Of a stretch of 64,000 nucleotides of DNA, positions 31,887-40,876 are shown in pieces. The stretch is taken from NCBI RefSeq assembly GCF_014180685.1, contig NZ_JACEHF010000001.1:1-64000 (forward strand), written 5' to 3'. Within the stretch, counting starts at the first letter, position 1; each line of letters starts with the position of its first letter. This DNA comes from Nocardioides pelophilus. Lineage in GTDB: Bacteria > Actinomycetota > Actinomycetes > Propionibacteriales > Nocardioidaceae. The translations under genes were made by a program, and so were the position numbers. The notes beneath the pieces are model-generated. The model had not been told where the DNA came from and did not search any database. It was given only the letters and a program-made list of their open reading frames with translations.

Positions 31887-33292
31887 CGATGCCCTCCAGC
31901 AAGCAGGTCGTCCAGCAGGTCGTTGAGCGAAGGTGTTCCAGGCGCCGACGGTGCCCCGTCGTGCGGTGGCACGGTCTCGACAGGCTCGGGAAGGTAGAAG
32001 GCGGCTGTCAGAATCTTGAACATCTGCTCGATCGAGATGGGGGTGCCACCGATGCTGCTGCTGCCGACCCCCGGCTGGAACGAGATCGCGTGGCCGTTGT
32101 TGTCGACCATCCCCGTCGCACGGTCCAGGTTGGCGAACATGTAGGCAAGCTCCTGGTAGAGCGGCTCGTCGGTCTCGCTCATCGAGTACGGGCCCTTGCC
32201 GTGGTAGTCGCTGCGAAGCCAGGGCACGAGCTCGCGGTTCACCCGGTCGATGACGGGCCCCCCGATGTCCGTGACCACGTGGTCGGCGCTGATCGCCGTC
32301 GGCACGAGGTCATCGAGCAGGGGCCGGGCCGACTGGATCAGACCGCGCAGGTCGGCGACGAGTGGTCGGCTATCCCAGATCACGGGCTGAGCGGTGTCCA
32401 GAGTGGTACGGAGCTGCCTCACGAGGGGCCTGGTCTCGGCGGAGACCTCACGCAAGGTCGTGAGGGTACGTCCCAGGTCGTGCAGACCCGCCTCCGTGGC
32501 CGGCAGCGTCTCGGGCAGCTCGGCGATCGCTGCCGCGAGCTCCGGGGAACGGCGTCCCAGAACTGACATCACGACCGCAAGATCGCCGAGGATCGCGTCG
32601 AGACGGTCATCGGCCGGCAGCGCCCGGGCCGTGTTCTCGAGTCCGGACACGATTGACCTGAGGTCATGGTGTGGTCGCTCCCCGCGCGTCGCCCTCAGGA
32701 CGTCAGCCGCCGGAGCCAAGGTGTCCGGTGCCGTCTCCAAAAGACGCCGCAGCGCGCGCCGTCCGGTGCGTTCCAAGGAACTCTCCAGCTCTCCGGTCGC
32801 GACCTGCATGCCCTTAAGAGCCGCGGGCTGCAGTGCACGCGCCACCTTGTCCAGCTCGACGGGAACAGCCGTACGGCTGCTGGGGATCGATCGTGCCTCG
32901 AAAGCACCAGGATCGCCTCCGGGCTCGAGATCCACGAAGTAGGAACCACCGAGCAGCGTGGTGGGCCGGATGGTGGCGGAGGGCTCGCTGCCCAGCGAGT
33001 CGAGGACGTCGTCCTCTACCTTGAGCGTGACCACCGCGCCGTCGCCGTCCTTCTCGACCGCGGTGACCTTGCCGACGACCACGTAAGCGACCTTGACCCG
33101 GCTGACGTCGGGGCGGAGTTTGTAGGCGCGATCGAAGTGAACCTCAATCGTGGAGCCCGGCATAAGCATCGACCCGATCCGGTCCTTGCTGAACAAGCCG
33201 ACAGCCGCGAGAACGGTGACGACGACCAGCACCACGCCGAGCCGGGCAGACGTGCTGGGTGCGAAGGCGCGAAGCGCGCTGGCCGGTCTCAT
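31883..33292 (-). CDS. MCE-family lipid-transport protein, fourth of cluster 1
   Basis: 469 aa with a membrane anchor near residues 18-36 (LGVVLVVVTVLAAVGLF), MCE domain about 46-125 (IEVHFDRAYKLRPDVSRVKV, VGKVTAVEKDGDGA, GGSYFVDLEPGG) and an alpha-helical channel segment. The end is rich in Pro/Gly. The start codon overlaps the stop of the preceding mce gene by 4 bp, as throughout this operon. Confidence 0.92.
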   Translation of the reverse strand: MRPASALRAFAPSTSARLGVVLVVVTVLAAVGLFSKDRIGSMLMPGSTIEVHFDRAYKLRPDVSRVKVAYVVVGKVTAVEKDGDGAVVTLKVEDDVLDSLGSEPSATIRPTTLLGGSYFVDLEPGGDPGAFEARSIPSSRTAVPVELDKVARALQPAALKGMQVATGELESSLERTGRRALRRLLETAPDTLAPAADVLRATRGERPHHDLRSIVSGLENTARALPADDRLDAILGDLAVVMSVLGRRSPELAAAIAELPETLPATEAGLHDLGRTLTTLREVSAETRPLVRQLRTTLDTAQPVIWDSRPLVADLRGLIQSARPLLDDLVPTAISADHVVTDIGGPVIDRVNRELVPWLRSDYHGKGPYSMSETDEPLYQELAYMFANLDRATGMVDNNGHAISFQPGVGSSSIGGTPISIEQMFKILTAAFYLPEPVETVPPHDGAPSAPGTPSLNDLLDDLLAGGHR

Positions 33293-34584
33293 GGAACCAC
33301 CTGGAGATCGTTCGTCCGGTGCTGCGGGGCCTCACCGGGATCGGGGTACGCCTCGCGCTGGAGCAAGGGGCTATCGATGGGCAGATTGCCGATGATGTTT
33401 TCGGCGCTGACGACGGGATAGATCCGGAGCCAGTGCCCCGAAGCATCGCCCTGGGACAGGGCGTCGGCGGCGTTCTGGAAGAACAGAAGAGCCTCTGGGG
33501 CGTAGGGCGCCAAGGTCATCAACGGAGCTCGACCTCGGGATACAGCGGTTCCGAACTGGGCGACCAGCGGACGCGCGTTTGCGAGGGTGCCGGTCAGTCT
33601 GGAGACCGCCGGGTCGGCCACCTCCACGACACCGGGTACCGCCTCGAGTGGTTCGACGGACTCGCGGAGCAGCCCACGGGTGTCGGGCATTGCCGTTGCG
33701 AGGGCACGAGCACCGGGACGCAACCGGATGGCCGCGGTCTTAGTGTCAGCCAAGGGGCCGTCGAGGTCGACGAGCGCTCGGCGGACCTCGCGAAGGGTGG
33801 AAGGCGCCTTGAGCAAGACCTGTCCGAGCGGCTCTTGCTCGTCGGTCCCGATCGCTTCGACCGTCGTGGCCAGCTGCTCGGTCATTGAAGCGAGCTCCTG
33901 CTCCTGCTGGTCCAGCGACGAGGCCACCGACTCGGCCGTCACCAGGATCTGGGTCAGATCTGATCCGTCATCGACCGCGAGAGCGTCCGAGACGACGCCG
34001 AGATCGGTGAGAGTGCTGTCGAGCCCGTCGAGCCCGTCCTGGAGGTCCTCGCCACGGCCGACGAGGCCCCCTCCCGTCTGCCGGAGTGTCGCTTGGAGGG
34101 CTGTCCGGGTCTTCGAGTCGAGAGCCCCGAGGACATCGTCCAGCTCGACCGCCTCGGTCGTGCGACTCAGGGGGATCGTGTCCTCGATCGCTCCGGCGTC
34201 TTCGGAGCCGGGGTCCAGGTCAACGTACTTCTGACCGAGTGCGGAGCGGGACCGGATGGTCGCCTCGGCGTCGGCGTAGACCGCACGCCCGTCGTCGAGT
34301 CGCATGTTGACGACCGGCTTGCCGTCGACGAGCTCGATGCTGTCGACGTACCCGGACCTGACATTCGCGATCCTCACGTCGTCGCCTGCACGGAGCGCGC
34401 CGGTGGTCTTGAACTGGGCAGCCACCTCGCTTCGTTCGACGCCGGGCACGTAGTCGGGCATGCCGTTTTGGGCGGTCAGCGCGAATGCCGTCACGGCTAC
34501 CGCCGCGACCAGGCTCACCAACCCGACCCTGAGGGAGCGGGTCCTCGCGCGCTCCCGGCGCGCCACTGCGGACATCTCAGGCAC
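33289..34584 (-). CDS. MCE-family lipid-transport protein, third of cluster 1
   Basis: 431 aa. An Arg-rich N-terminus, anchor LRVGLVSLVAAVAVTAFAL, MCE domain about 50-130 (VAAQFKTTGALRAGDDVRIA, SGYVDSIELVDGK, LGQKYVDLDPGS), then Leu-rich helices. Its start lies 8 bp inside the preceding gene's 3' end. This is typical of an Mce channel subunit; substrate unknown. Confidence 0.92.
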   Translation of the reverse strand: MPEMSAVARRERARTRSLRVGLVSLVAAVAVTAFALTAQNGMPDYVPGVERSEVAAQFKTTGALRAGDDVRIANVRSGYVDSIELVDGKPVVNMRLDDGRAVYADAEATIRSRSALGQKYVDLDPGSEDAGAIEDTIPLSRTTEAVELDDVLGALDSKTRTALQATLRQTGGGLVGRGEDLQDGLDGLDSTLTDLGVVSDALAVDDGSDLTQILVTAESVASSLDQQEQELASMTEQLATTVEAIGTDEQEPLGQVLLKAPSTLREVRRALVDLDGPLADTKTAAIRLRPGARALATAMPDTRGLLRESVEPLEAVPGVVEVADPAVSRLTGTLANARPLVAQFGTAVSRGRAPLMTLAPYAPEALLFFQNAADALSQGDASGHWLRIYPVVSAENIIGNLPIDSPLLQREAYPDPGEAPQHRTNDLQVVP

Positions 34585-36013
34585 CTCCGAGCAGGAACTG
34601 GAGAGCGCGCGCCTCTTGACGCGGCTCGAGACCGGTCACTCCGCCGGTGCGGTCGGTTCGTGGGGACAGCAGGGAATCGACGAGGTTGTTGACGTCGTCA
34701 TCCAGTCCGGACAAGAGCGGTGGGCTGTCTTGAGGAGCCAGAGGCTGGCGCGGGTCGTCCGTGCCGTCAGTCGGGGCAGCGTCGCCCGTCGTCGGGGTCG
34801 TGGTGGGGATCCCGTTGGGCAGCAAGCCAGTGACCGAGTACTCGGAGAGGACGAACGCTGCGCGGAAGTAGTGCGACAACCCGTCCCGCCCGTTGGTGGT
34901 CAACGCCCAGCCGCGGACGAACTCCATCACTGACGTGAGATCGCTCGTCAGCGTCCGGGTGATGGGGTCGAGAGCCTCGACATCGTCGCGGAGCGCGGGA
35001 GTGTTCTGCCGCAACAGCCTCGCGATCGGGAGAGCTTCCGCAACCAGCGCCTGCGCCTTCTCGAGGACCGGGTTGGCCGAGGCCAGTGCGGGGTCCGCAG
35101 CGTCGGCGAACCGCAGCAGTTCGGCGCTGATGGCTTCGAGGTTGCGCGTTGTGGGACGCAGTGCCGCAAGAGTGGGGGCGGCGGCGTCAGCGGTGCCCTG
35201 CAGGTTGCCGAGCGTCCGGGTCGCGGCCCGAAGCGTGTCGGGAAGCTCCTCCAGCATGGAGCGGAACGCCGCCTCGTTGACCTCGGTCTGCTGCAGCACC
35301 GCGGTGGTGGCGGCGACCAGCCTGTCGAGCTGTCGCCCGTCGTCGACAGCGATCCCGGACGCGACCTTGGCGAAGGAAGCCACCAACGAACCGAGTTCCT
35401 CGTTCTGCCGGCTCAGGACACTGGCGAGCTTTCGGGTGTCGCCCAGCGCGGGCGCAAGGGCGGCGATCAGTCGTTGCACGTCATCGCCGTTGCCGTCCAT
35501 CCCGGTACCCAGGGTCCCGATGAGTGCCGCAAGTGATGCGGATGTCGGGTCGTCCAATGAACCGAGGACCTCGTCGAGAGCGACGCTCGAACCCGTCTGC
35601 TCGAGGTCGAGCCGGCTTCCGTCGGCGAGGACGGGAGCACCCTCGCTACCTCGGTCGAGCTCGAGATAGCGCTCGCCGAGGAGGGTGACGGGACGAATGG
35701 TCAGCCGAGCATCGGCGTGGACCGGCAACGCCTCCTTCTCCAGCTCGATGGTCACTTCGGTCGAGTCGTCCTGGAGGCGCATCGAGACGACCTGGCCAAC
35801 CTTGACCCCACCGAGTCTTACGTCGTTGCCCTCGAGGAGGGGGCTCGCGTCGGTAAAGCTCGCTCGAAGCATGAGACGGGTGTCCGGGCCTGCGACGAGG
35901 AGGCTGCCCGTGACGAAGAGTCCCAGCACCACGAGAACAGAGATGACGACGACCAGTCGTACCCGAGCGGCGGCGGGCGCCATTCGCTGGCCAGACGCGA
36001 CGTGCGCACTCAC
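34577..36013 (-). CDS. MCE-family lipid-transport protein, second of cluster 1
   Basis: 478 aa with anchor LVVVISVLVVLGLFVTGSLL, MCE domain about 45-130 (LMLRASFTDASPLLEGNDVR, VGQVVSMRLQDDST, LGERYLELDRGS), an extended helical domain, and a Thr/Pro-rich tail (TTTPTTGDAAPTDGTDD) that is probably disordered. The 4-bp overlap with the preceding mce gene supports one transcript. Confidence 0.92.
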   Translation of the reverse strand: MSAHVASGQRMAPAAARVRLVVVISVLVVLGLFVTGSLLVAGPDTRLMLRASFTDASPLLEGNDVRLGGVKVGQVVSMRLQDDSTEVTIELEKEALPVHADARLTIRPVTLLGERYLELDRGSEGAPVLADGSRLDLEQTGSSVALDEVLGSLDDPTSASLAALIGTLGTGMDGNGDDVQRLIAALAPALGDTRKLASVLSRQNEELGSLVASFAKVASGIAVDDGRQLDRLVAATTAVLQQTEVNEAAFRSMLEELPDTLRAATRTLGNLQGTADAAAPTLAALRPTTRNLEAISAELLRFADAADPALASANPVLEKAQALVAEALPIARLLRQNTPALRDDVEALDPITRTLTSDLTSVMEFVRGWALTTNGRDGLSHYFRAAFVLSEYSVTGLLPNGIPTTTPTTGDAAPTDGTDDPRQPLAPQDSPPLLSGLDDDVNNLVDSLLSPRTDRTGGVTGLEPRQEARALQFLLGGA

Positions 36014-37251
36014 TCCATCTCACCTCCGTTCGCGTCGGTCCAGGACTGCCCCACGACTTCACCGGGCGCGGGATACGGGTCATGGGTTACGCCTGGGGGC
36101 ACGACTCCGGGGTTCTCGTTGAACGAGGTCGGGCCCACTTCGGTGAAGATCCGCGCGAAGTTCCCGTTGGCGTCGTAGTTGGAGAACGCTGATGACCAGG
36201 TGCTCACGAAACCCGCGATCTCCGGGGTATAAGGACGAAGGAACCTCACCGGTTCCTCGAGATCCTCCGTGGCCGTGGTGAGTCCCGGAACTGTCACGCT
36301 GAGGGACTCGAGAAGACCCGGTGCCACACCGAGCAGCCGAGACAGACTCTCGAGAGCGGGGCGCAGGTCCGAGGCGAAGGGTCGGAGGTCCCGCAGGAGC
36401 GGCGCGACGTCCTTGGCTACAGGAGTCAGGCTCTTCGTCGCGGGCGCCAGGTCGGCCAGGAGGGGCTCCACCTCGTCAACCGTCCCGGGCACGAGACGGA
36501 GGGTCTGGTCCGCCTGCTCGAGCGTCGGCGGCAGGGCCGTGAGTGCCGTGCGGAGGTCCTCCCGGTTCTGCGAGATCTGGTCGACGAGGGCACTCGTCGA
36601 GGAGACGATGGCGTCGAGTTCGCCATCGCGAGCAGCCATGACGCCGAGCATCTCGTCGAGGCGCTGCGCAAGGTGCTTGATAGCCGGACCGTCGGTTCCG
36701 AGCGCGAGCATCAGCTGGCCGAGCTCATCGAGGGCAGGACCGCCCGCCTCGATGGTTCCGTCCAGGTCGCGCGCCCGGTCGTCGAGAACCTGCTCGAGGT
36801 TGCCAAGCAGCCCTTGGATCTCGCGGCGGGTCTGCGGGTCAAGACTGTTCAGGATGTCGTCGATCTCGACCGCGCTCGGCATCCGTCCCACGATCATCCC
36901 GCCGTCCGGGATCTCCGGGTTCTTCTCCGGACCGTCGGTGACCTCGACCTGACGCTCGCTCAGCACGGCCTTCCAGCCGACAACCACCTGGGCGCCGTCG
37001 TGCAGTGGTGCGACGTCCTCGTCGAGCGACAGCGTGAGCTGTGCCTTGCCGTCATGCACTTCGATGGCTTCCACCGTTCCGGCCTGGAACCCGTTGACCT
37101 GCACGGGTGCTCCCTCGACCACGCTGGTCGCCGAGTCGAGAACCACTTTGACCTCGTACCCGGAGCTCTGGCTCAGCCCGAGCACCCCGGCACCAGAGAT
37201 GAGCGCGACCGCCGACACCGCCGGGGCGAGCGATCGAAGATTCGTCAACAT
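36010..37251 (-). CDS. MCE-family lipid-transport protein, first of cluster 1
   Basis: 413 aa. A short N-terminus with anchor about residues 8-26 (APAVSAVALISGAGVLGL), MCE domain about 32-115 (KVVLDSATSVVEGAPVQVNG, AGTVEAIEVHDGK, LSERQVEVTDGPE) and long helices ending in a Pro-rich tail. It lies only 3 bp after the ATPase gene. It heads the five-gene MCE block of this cluster. Confidence 0.92.
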   Translation of the reverse strand: MLTNLRSLAPAVSAVALISGAGVLGLSQSSGYEVKVVLDSATSVVEGAPVQVNGFQAGTVEAIEVHDGKAQLTLSLDEDVAPLHDGAQVVVGWKAVLSERQVEVTDGPEKNPEIPDGGMIVGRMPSAVEIDDILNSLDPQTRREIQGLLGNLEQVLDDRARDLDGTIEAGGPALDELGQLMLALGTDGPAIKHLAQRLDEMLGVMAARDGELDAIVSSTSALVDQISQNREDLRTALTALPPTLEQADQTLRLVPGTVDEVEPLLADLAPATKSLTPVAKDVAPLLRDLRPFASDLRPALESLSRLLGVAPGLLESLSVTVPGLTTATEDLEEPVRFLRPYTPEIAGFVSTWSSAFSNYDANGNFARIFTEVGPTSFNENPGVVPPGVTHDPYPAPGEVVGQSWTDANGGEME

Positions 37252-37254
37252 CGA

Positions 37255-38142
37255 TCAGTCCATCCCGAGCGGACCGGCGGACTCACCGCTGAGGAACTGG
37301 CGGACGAACGGGTCGTCGTGCTCGAAAGCTTCCTCGGCGGGACCGTAGTGTACGGTCTGGCCCTTCCAGATCAGGCCCACGTAGTCGGAGACCTTGCGCG
37401 CCGTTCGGATGTCGTGGGTCACCAGCAGGTAGGTGCCGCCGTGCTGGGCGTGCATCTCGAGGATCACGTCGTTCAGGAGACTGGTACGCACCGGGTCCAG
37501 ACCCGAGTCCGGCTCGTCGAAGAACACGATCCGCGGTTCCATCACCATCGCCCGCGCGAACCCCGCGCGCTTCCGCATTCCCCCGGAGACCTCGTTCGGG
37601 TGCTTGTGCAGCGACCGCTCGAGACCGACCTCCGTCAGTCGCGCCATCACGATGTCACGGATCTCGTCCTCGGACTTGTCCGTGTGCTTCCGCAGCGGGA
37701 AGGCCGTGTTGTCAAACAGGTTCATCGACCCGAACAGGGCGCCGTCCTGGAACAGGACCCCCATGTTCTTCCGGATCTCGTATCGGTCGTGCTCACTCAT
37801 CTTCCACAAGTCCTGGCCGAAGACGAGCACCTCGCCGTCATCCGGCTCGAGCAGGCCGACGAGGTGCTTGATCAGGACGGACTTCCCCGTGCCCGAGGGA
37901 CCGAGCACCGTCGTGATGGCGTCGTCCTGGAAGTTCAGGTCAAGTCCCTGCAGCACCTTGAAGTCGCCGAACGCCTTGTGGACTCCCCTGACCTCCATGC
38001 TGTGCGGCGTGCCATCGGCTGCCAGGGTCCCGTCGTCGCCGAACGCGGCGCGCTGACCGTCGGTGTCACGGTCCGAAATCGGGGCACCCGCGGCGGGAGA
38101 AGAGTCGCGGCTGGACCCGATGATGGAGGCGAGGCTGGACAT
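37255..38142 (-). CDS. Mce ABC transporter ATP-binding protein (MlaF/Mkl type)
   Basis: 295 aa. After a 50-residue variable N-terminus comes an ABC ATPase domain: Walker A LGPSGTGKS, Q-loop VLFQDGALFGSMN, signature EVSGGMRKRAGFARA, Walker B IVFFDEPDSGLDP and H-loop LLVTHDIR. The GMRKR signature variant is that of MlaF/Mkl ATPases. ATG 38142 has AGGAGA upstream. In most actinobacteria the Mce ATPase is encoded away from mce operons; here it sits between the permeases and the MCE genes. Confidence 0.94.
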   Translation of the reverse strand: MSSLASIIGSSRDSSPAAGAPISDRDTDGQRAAFGDDGTLAADGTPHSMEVRGVHKAFGDFKVLQGLDLNFQDDAITTVLGPSGTGKSVLIKHLVGLLEPDDGEVLVFGQDLWKMSEHDRYEIRKNMGVLFQDGALFGSMNLFDNTAFPLRKHTDKSEDEIRDIVMARLTEVGLERSLHKHPNEVSGGMRKRAGFARAMVMEPRIVFFDEPDSGLDPVRTSLLNDVILEMHAQHGGTYLLVTHDIRTARKVSDYVGLIWKGQTVHYGPAEEAFEHDDPFVRQFLSGESAGPLGMD

Positions 38143-38204
38143 AGAGGTCTCCTGTGATGGATAAGGTGTTCGTAAAGTTGATGACGAGCGACGCGCGAAG
38201 GGTG

Positions 38205-39044
38205 CTAATTGGCGACCGGGGCGTTGGGACTGAGTCCCCAGAAGAGTTGGGTCGTGAACACACCGAGCACATGGATGACGACCATGTTGATCATCATCGA
38301 TTTCGCGGTCGCCCGGCCTACGCCCACGGGTCCGCCGCTGGCGTTGAAGCCGTAGTAGCAGCCGACGAAGACGACCGCTGTGCCGAAGCTCAGGACCTTG
38401 ATCTGGGAGTACAGGAAGTCCAGCGGGTTCTGGTAGAGCCAGAAGATGTACAGATAGCCACCGGGCGAGACACCACCGAGCTGGACGACGGTGACCAGGT
38501 ACATCGTCACGTACATGACGGCCAGGCCCACGGTGTACAGCATCGGGATCGCGATCCACGCCGCGAGGACTCGCGTGCCGACCAGGTACGCCTTGGCCTT
38601 GATGCCCATCACTTCAAGCGCGTCGATCTCGTCAGAGATCCGCATCGACCCTAGCTCGGCAACCAAGCCGCAGCCGACCTTGGCGGCGAAGATGTAGCCC
38701 CACATGTAGGGCGACATCTCCCGCAGACTGCACCATGCGTTGAAGATGCCCGAGTAGAGCGGCGCCCCGATCTGTCGCAGGGTGTAGCTGGCCTCAAGAC
38801 CGCACACCGTTCCCATGACGCCCTGCATCGCCCAGATGATGAGTCCGCTCGTGAGGATGAGGACACCGGCCTGGTGGAGGACCTCGGTGCTGTAGAGCCG
38901 CACGTCGCGGAAGGACCGGACGACGCTGCCGGAGAATCGGACGATGTCACCGGCAGTAGTCAAGCCTGCATTGAGTCCGGACGCTGCCCTGTTGAGGGGA
39001 CGTGGCCCACTCTTGGCATCGGGCCGCTGGGGAGCAAGTGTCAT
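38205..39044 (-). CDS. YrbE/MlaE-type ABC permease B
   Basis: A 279-aa integral membrane protein with the MlaE fold. Several hydrophobic segments are evident (VLILTSGLIIWAMQGVMGTV; AWIAIPMLYTVGLAVMYVTM), as is the conserved EIDALEVMGIKA coupling helix and C-terminal ASGGPVGVGRATAKSMMINM. ATG 39044 (MTLAPQRP) is chosen; the frame extends upstream into the other permease gene. It pairs with permease A to form the transmembrane core of the Mce system. Confidence 0.94.
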   Translation of the reverse strand: MTLAPQRPDAKSGPRPLNRAASGLNAGLTTAGDIVRFSGSVVRSFRDVRLYSTEVLHQAGVLILTSGLIIWAMQGVMGTVCGLEASYTLRQIGAPLYSGIFNAWCSLREMSPYMWGYIFAAKVGCGLVAELGSMRISDEIDALEVMGIKAKAYLVGTRVLAAWIAIPMLYTVGLAVMYVTMYLVTVVQLGGVSPGGYLYIFWLYQNPLDFLYSQIKVLSFGTAVVFVGCYYGFNASGGPVGVGRATAKSMMINMVVIHVLGVFTTQLFWGLSPNAPVAN

Positions 39045-39054
39045 GACGCGCCTC

Positions 39055-39912
39055 TTACCTGTAGACCTGGATCTCGGGGGCGAGGCCGAGCAGGATCGTC
39101 GTGAAGATGAAGTTGAAGGACCAGATGGCGGCAAACGCGATCACGACCGCCTGGTTGACGGCGCGTCCGACACCGGCGGGTCCGCCGCTGGCGTGAAAGC
39201 CCTTGTAGCAACAAACGACGCTGATGATCAGCCCGAAGATCGTGGTCTTGGCGACGCTGGCCCAGATGTCGGTCGTGGTGGCGTTGGCGAAGAAGTTTGC
39301 GGTGAACGCCGCGCTCGAGGCGCCCACCATCAGCGCTGCCAGGTAGCCGCCAAGAACTCCGAAGGCGAGTGCCACCAGATCCATCAGGCCCGTCATGATG
39401 GTAACGGCGATGATCCGCGGAAGGATCAGGACACGCACCGGGTCGAGGCCGAGCACCTCCATCGCGTCGATCTCCTCGCGGATGCGTCGCGCGCCGAGGT
39501 CAGCGGTGATGGCGGTACCAACGACGCCAGCCACGACCATCGCGTTGATCCAGGGGGCGAACTCACGGACCGACGCCATCACGAAGAACGAGCCGAGGCG
39601 CTCCGGGATGCCGAAGAGAAGGTACAGGTTGCCGGCCTGCAGCCCAGGCGCGCCGAATCCGAATGCCATGCAGGAGACGGCCATCGGCAACCAGCAGAGC
39701 CGCAACGTGTCGAACATCTGGTCACGAACATCGCCCCAGTAGCCGATCGGCTGGCGGACAGCTGACGCGGTGACACGGCCGAGGAGCTGGGCCATCTCAC
39801 CCATCTGGACGAACGGTCCCTGTATCGACCGCAACGCTCGACGCGCAGCAGGACTCGAGCCCGCGCGCTCTGCCGCGGCCGGCGAAGGACGGGTCGAGGA
39901 CGCGGTCGTCAT
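39055..39912 (-). CDS. YrbE/MlaE-type ABC permease A, first gene of mce cluster 1
   Basis: 285 aa with the MlaE fold: QMGEMAQLLGRVTASAVRQP, several membrane segments, REEIDAMEVLGLDPVRVLIL coupling helix, and ASGGPAGVGRAVNQAVV near the C-terminus. ATG 39912 (MTTASSTRP) follows GGGGGAG; a GTG at 39951 is a less likely start. The next permease gene is 10 bp downstream. Confidence 0.93.
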   Translation of the reverse strand: MTTASSTRPSPAAAERAGSSPAARRALRSIQGPFVQMGEMAQLLGRVTASAVRQPIGYWGDVRDQMFDTLRLCWLPMAVSCMAFGFGAPGLQAGNLYLLFGIPERLGSFFVMASVREFAPWINAMVVAGVVGTAITADLGARRIREEIDAMEVLGLDPVRVLILPRIIAVTIMTGLMDLVALAFGVLGGYLAALMVGASSAAFTANFFANATTTDIWASVAKTTIFGLIISVVCCYKGFHASGGPAGVGRAVNQAVVIAFAAIWSFNFIFTTILLGLAPEIQVYR

Positions 39913-40302
39913 CGACTCCCCCGAGCGCACTCTTGTTTCGCCACCGGACACTCCGTTTCTTCGATTGGCGGCCAGGATGAGACCGTCATCACTTCAGTTC
40001 CGGCAGGCTCGCAGCCTGCGTCACGGGCGTTCTCGGGAGTGCAGCACAAGATCCCGGTCGCCATTTGTACGGCGCGTCGAAGCCCGCTCGGGTTAGCGGT
40101 ACGCGCGAGCATGAGCAGTCCGCCCGCGGTCACGCAGCCATACGACGTGGCCGAGGGTGACCCTCCGCCGTCCACCCGAAGAACAGTTGTGTGCACGACA
40201 CAAGGGCGAGCCGGAAGTTCGTGGTGCCGTCAGTGGTCCAAGGTCGACACAGGGTGGCAGCGTCTCCTCACCTCAGGCTCCATCACTCAGGAGGATGCCA
40301 CC
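39913..40302. other. Divergent intergenic region, mce operon / small membrane protein
   Basis: 390 bp without a convincing gene. It must hold the promoter of the leftward mce operon and of the rightward 77-aa gene. I see no inverted repeat matching the AATCT-N5-AGATT sites and no clear -35/-10 pair. Confidence 0.5.
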
Positions 40303-40536
40303 ATGGCTGACCTGCTTACCGCCTTCGTGCCGCTGTTCGCGTTCATGCTGATTCCCGTGTGGATCCCGATCGTGGCACATGTCGGCGGCGCGATCGTTGA
40401 TCGACTGGCGCGGCCCGACATGTCGGCAACCGCGCGGGCCGTCGAAGCGGCCAAGACCCGTTCGGCCGATCTCCGCGCCATGCCTCGCCACGTCCCTCGG
40501 CACCGATTCGAACCCGTCGACGTCGTCGCGGCCTAG
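40303..40536 (+). CDS. Small single-span membrane protein, 77 aa, unknown function
   Basis: ATG 40303 follows CAGGAGG at good spacing. The N-terminus (LLTAFVPLFAFMLIPVWIPI) forms one membrane segment, followed by a basic, Arg/His-rich cytoplasmic-type tail (MSATARAVEAAKTRSADLRA). I do not recognise a family. Good ribosome binding site and hydrophobicity support translation. It stands alone between the mce operon and the acyl-CoA dehydrogenase. Confidence 0.6.
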   Translation: MADLLTAFVPLFAFMLIPVWIPIVAHVGGAIVDRLARPDMSATARAVEAAKTRSADLRAMPRHVPRHRFEPVDVVAA

Positions 40537-40876
40537 TAAGACGAGCGTCGCACTCCACGGACAGCCCGGGGGGTCACCATGGAGGACCGCCACCCTTCGA
40601 CAGCTGCGACCACTCGGCTCTCCGCTCGCCTGTACCTCATGTCAGGCTGAGGCGTCGGTCGAGGCGGCTGACCTCTCGCTCTGATATGGAGCGACCTGCT
40701 GTCACCAGGCAGAATGAGGACCCGGTTCACCCCGTCGACCCGGCTTCCGCGCGCTGATCGTTCGGGCTGTCGCCAACGCTGGGACGCTCATGGATTGTGC
40801 GCGAAGCACGGTTGGAGCGGCGTCCCGTGGACTCTCGCACGAATCGCAAGCGGCCAAGACCAAATAGGCTCGCAGC
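40537..40876. other. Intergenic region, no gene seen
   Basis: 340 bp upstream of an acyl-CoA dehydrogenase gene. No frame with a plausible ribosome binding site or family resemblance. It presumably contains the promoter for the gene at 40877. Confidence 0.5.
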
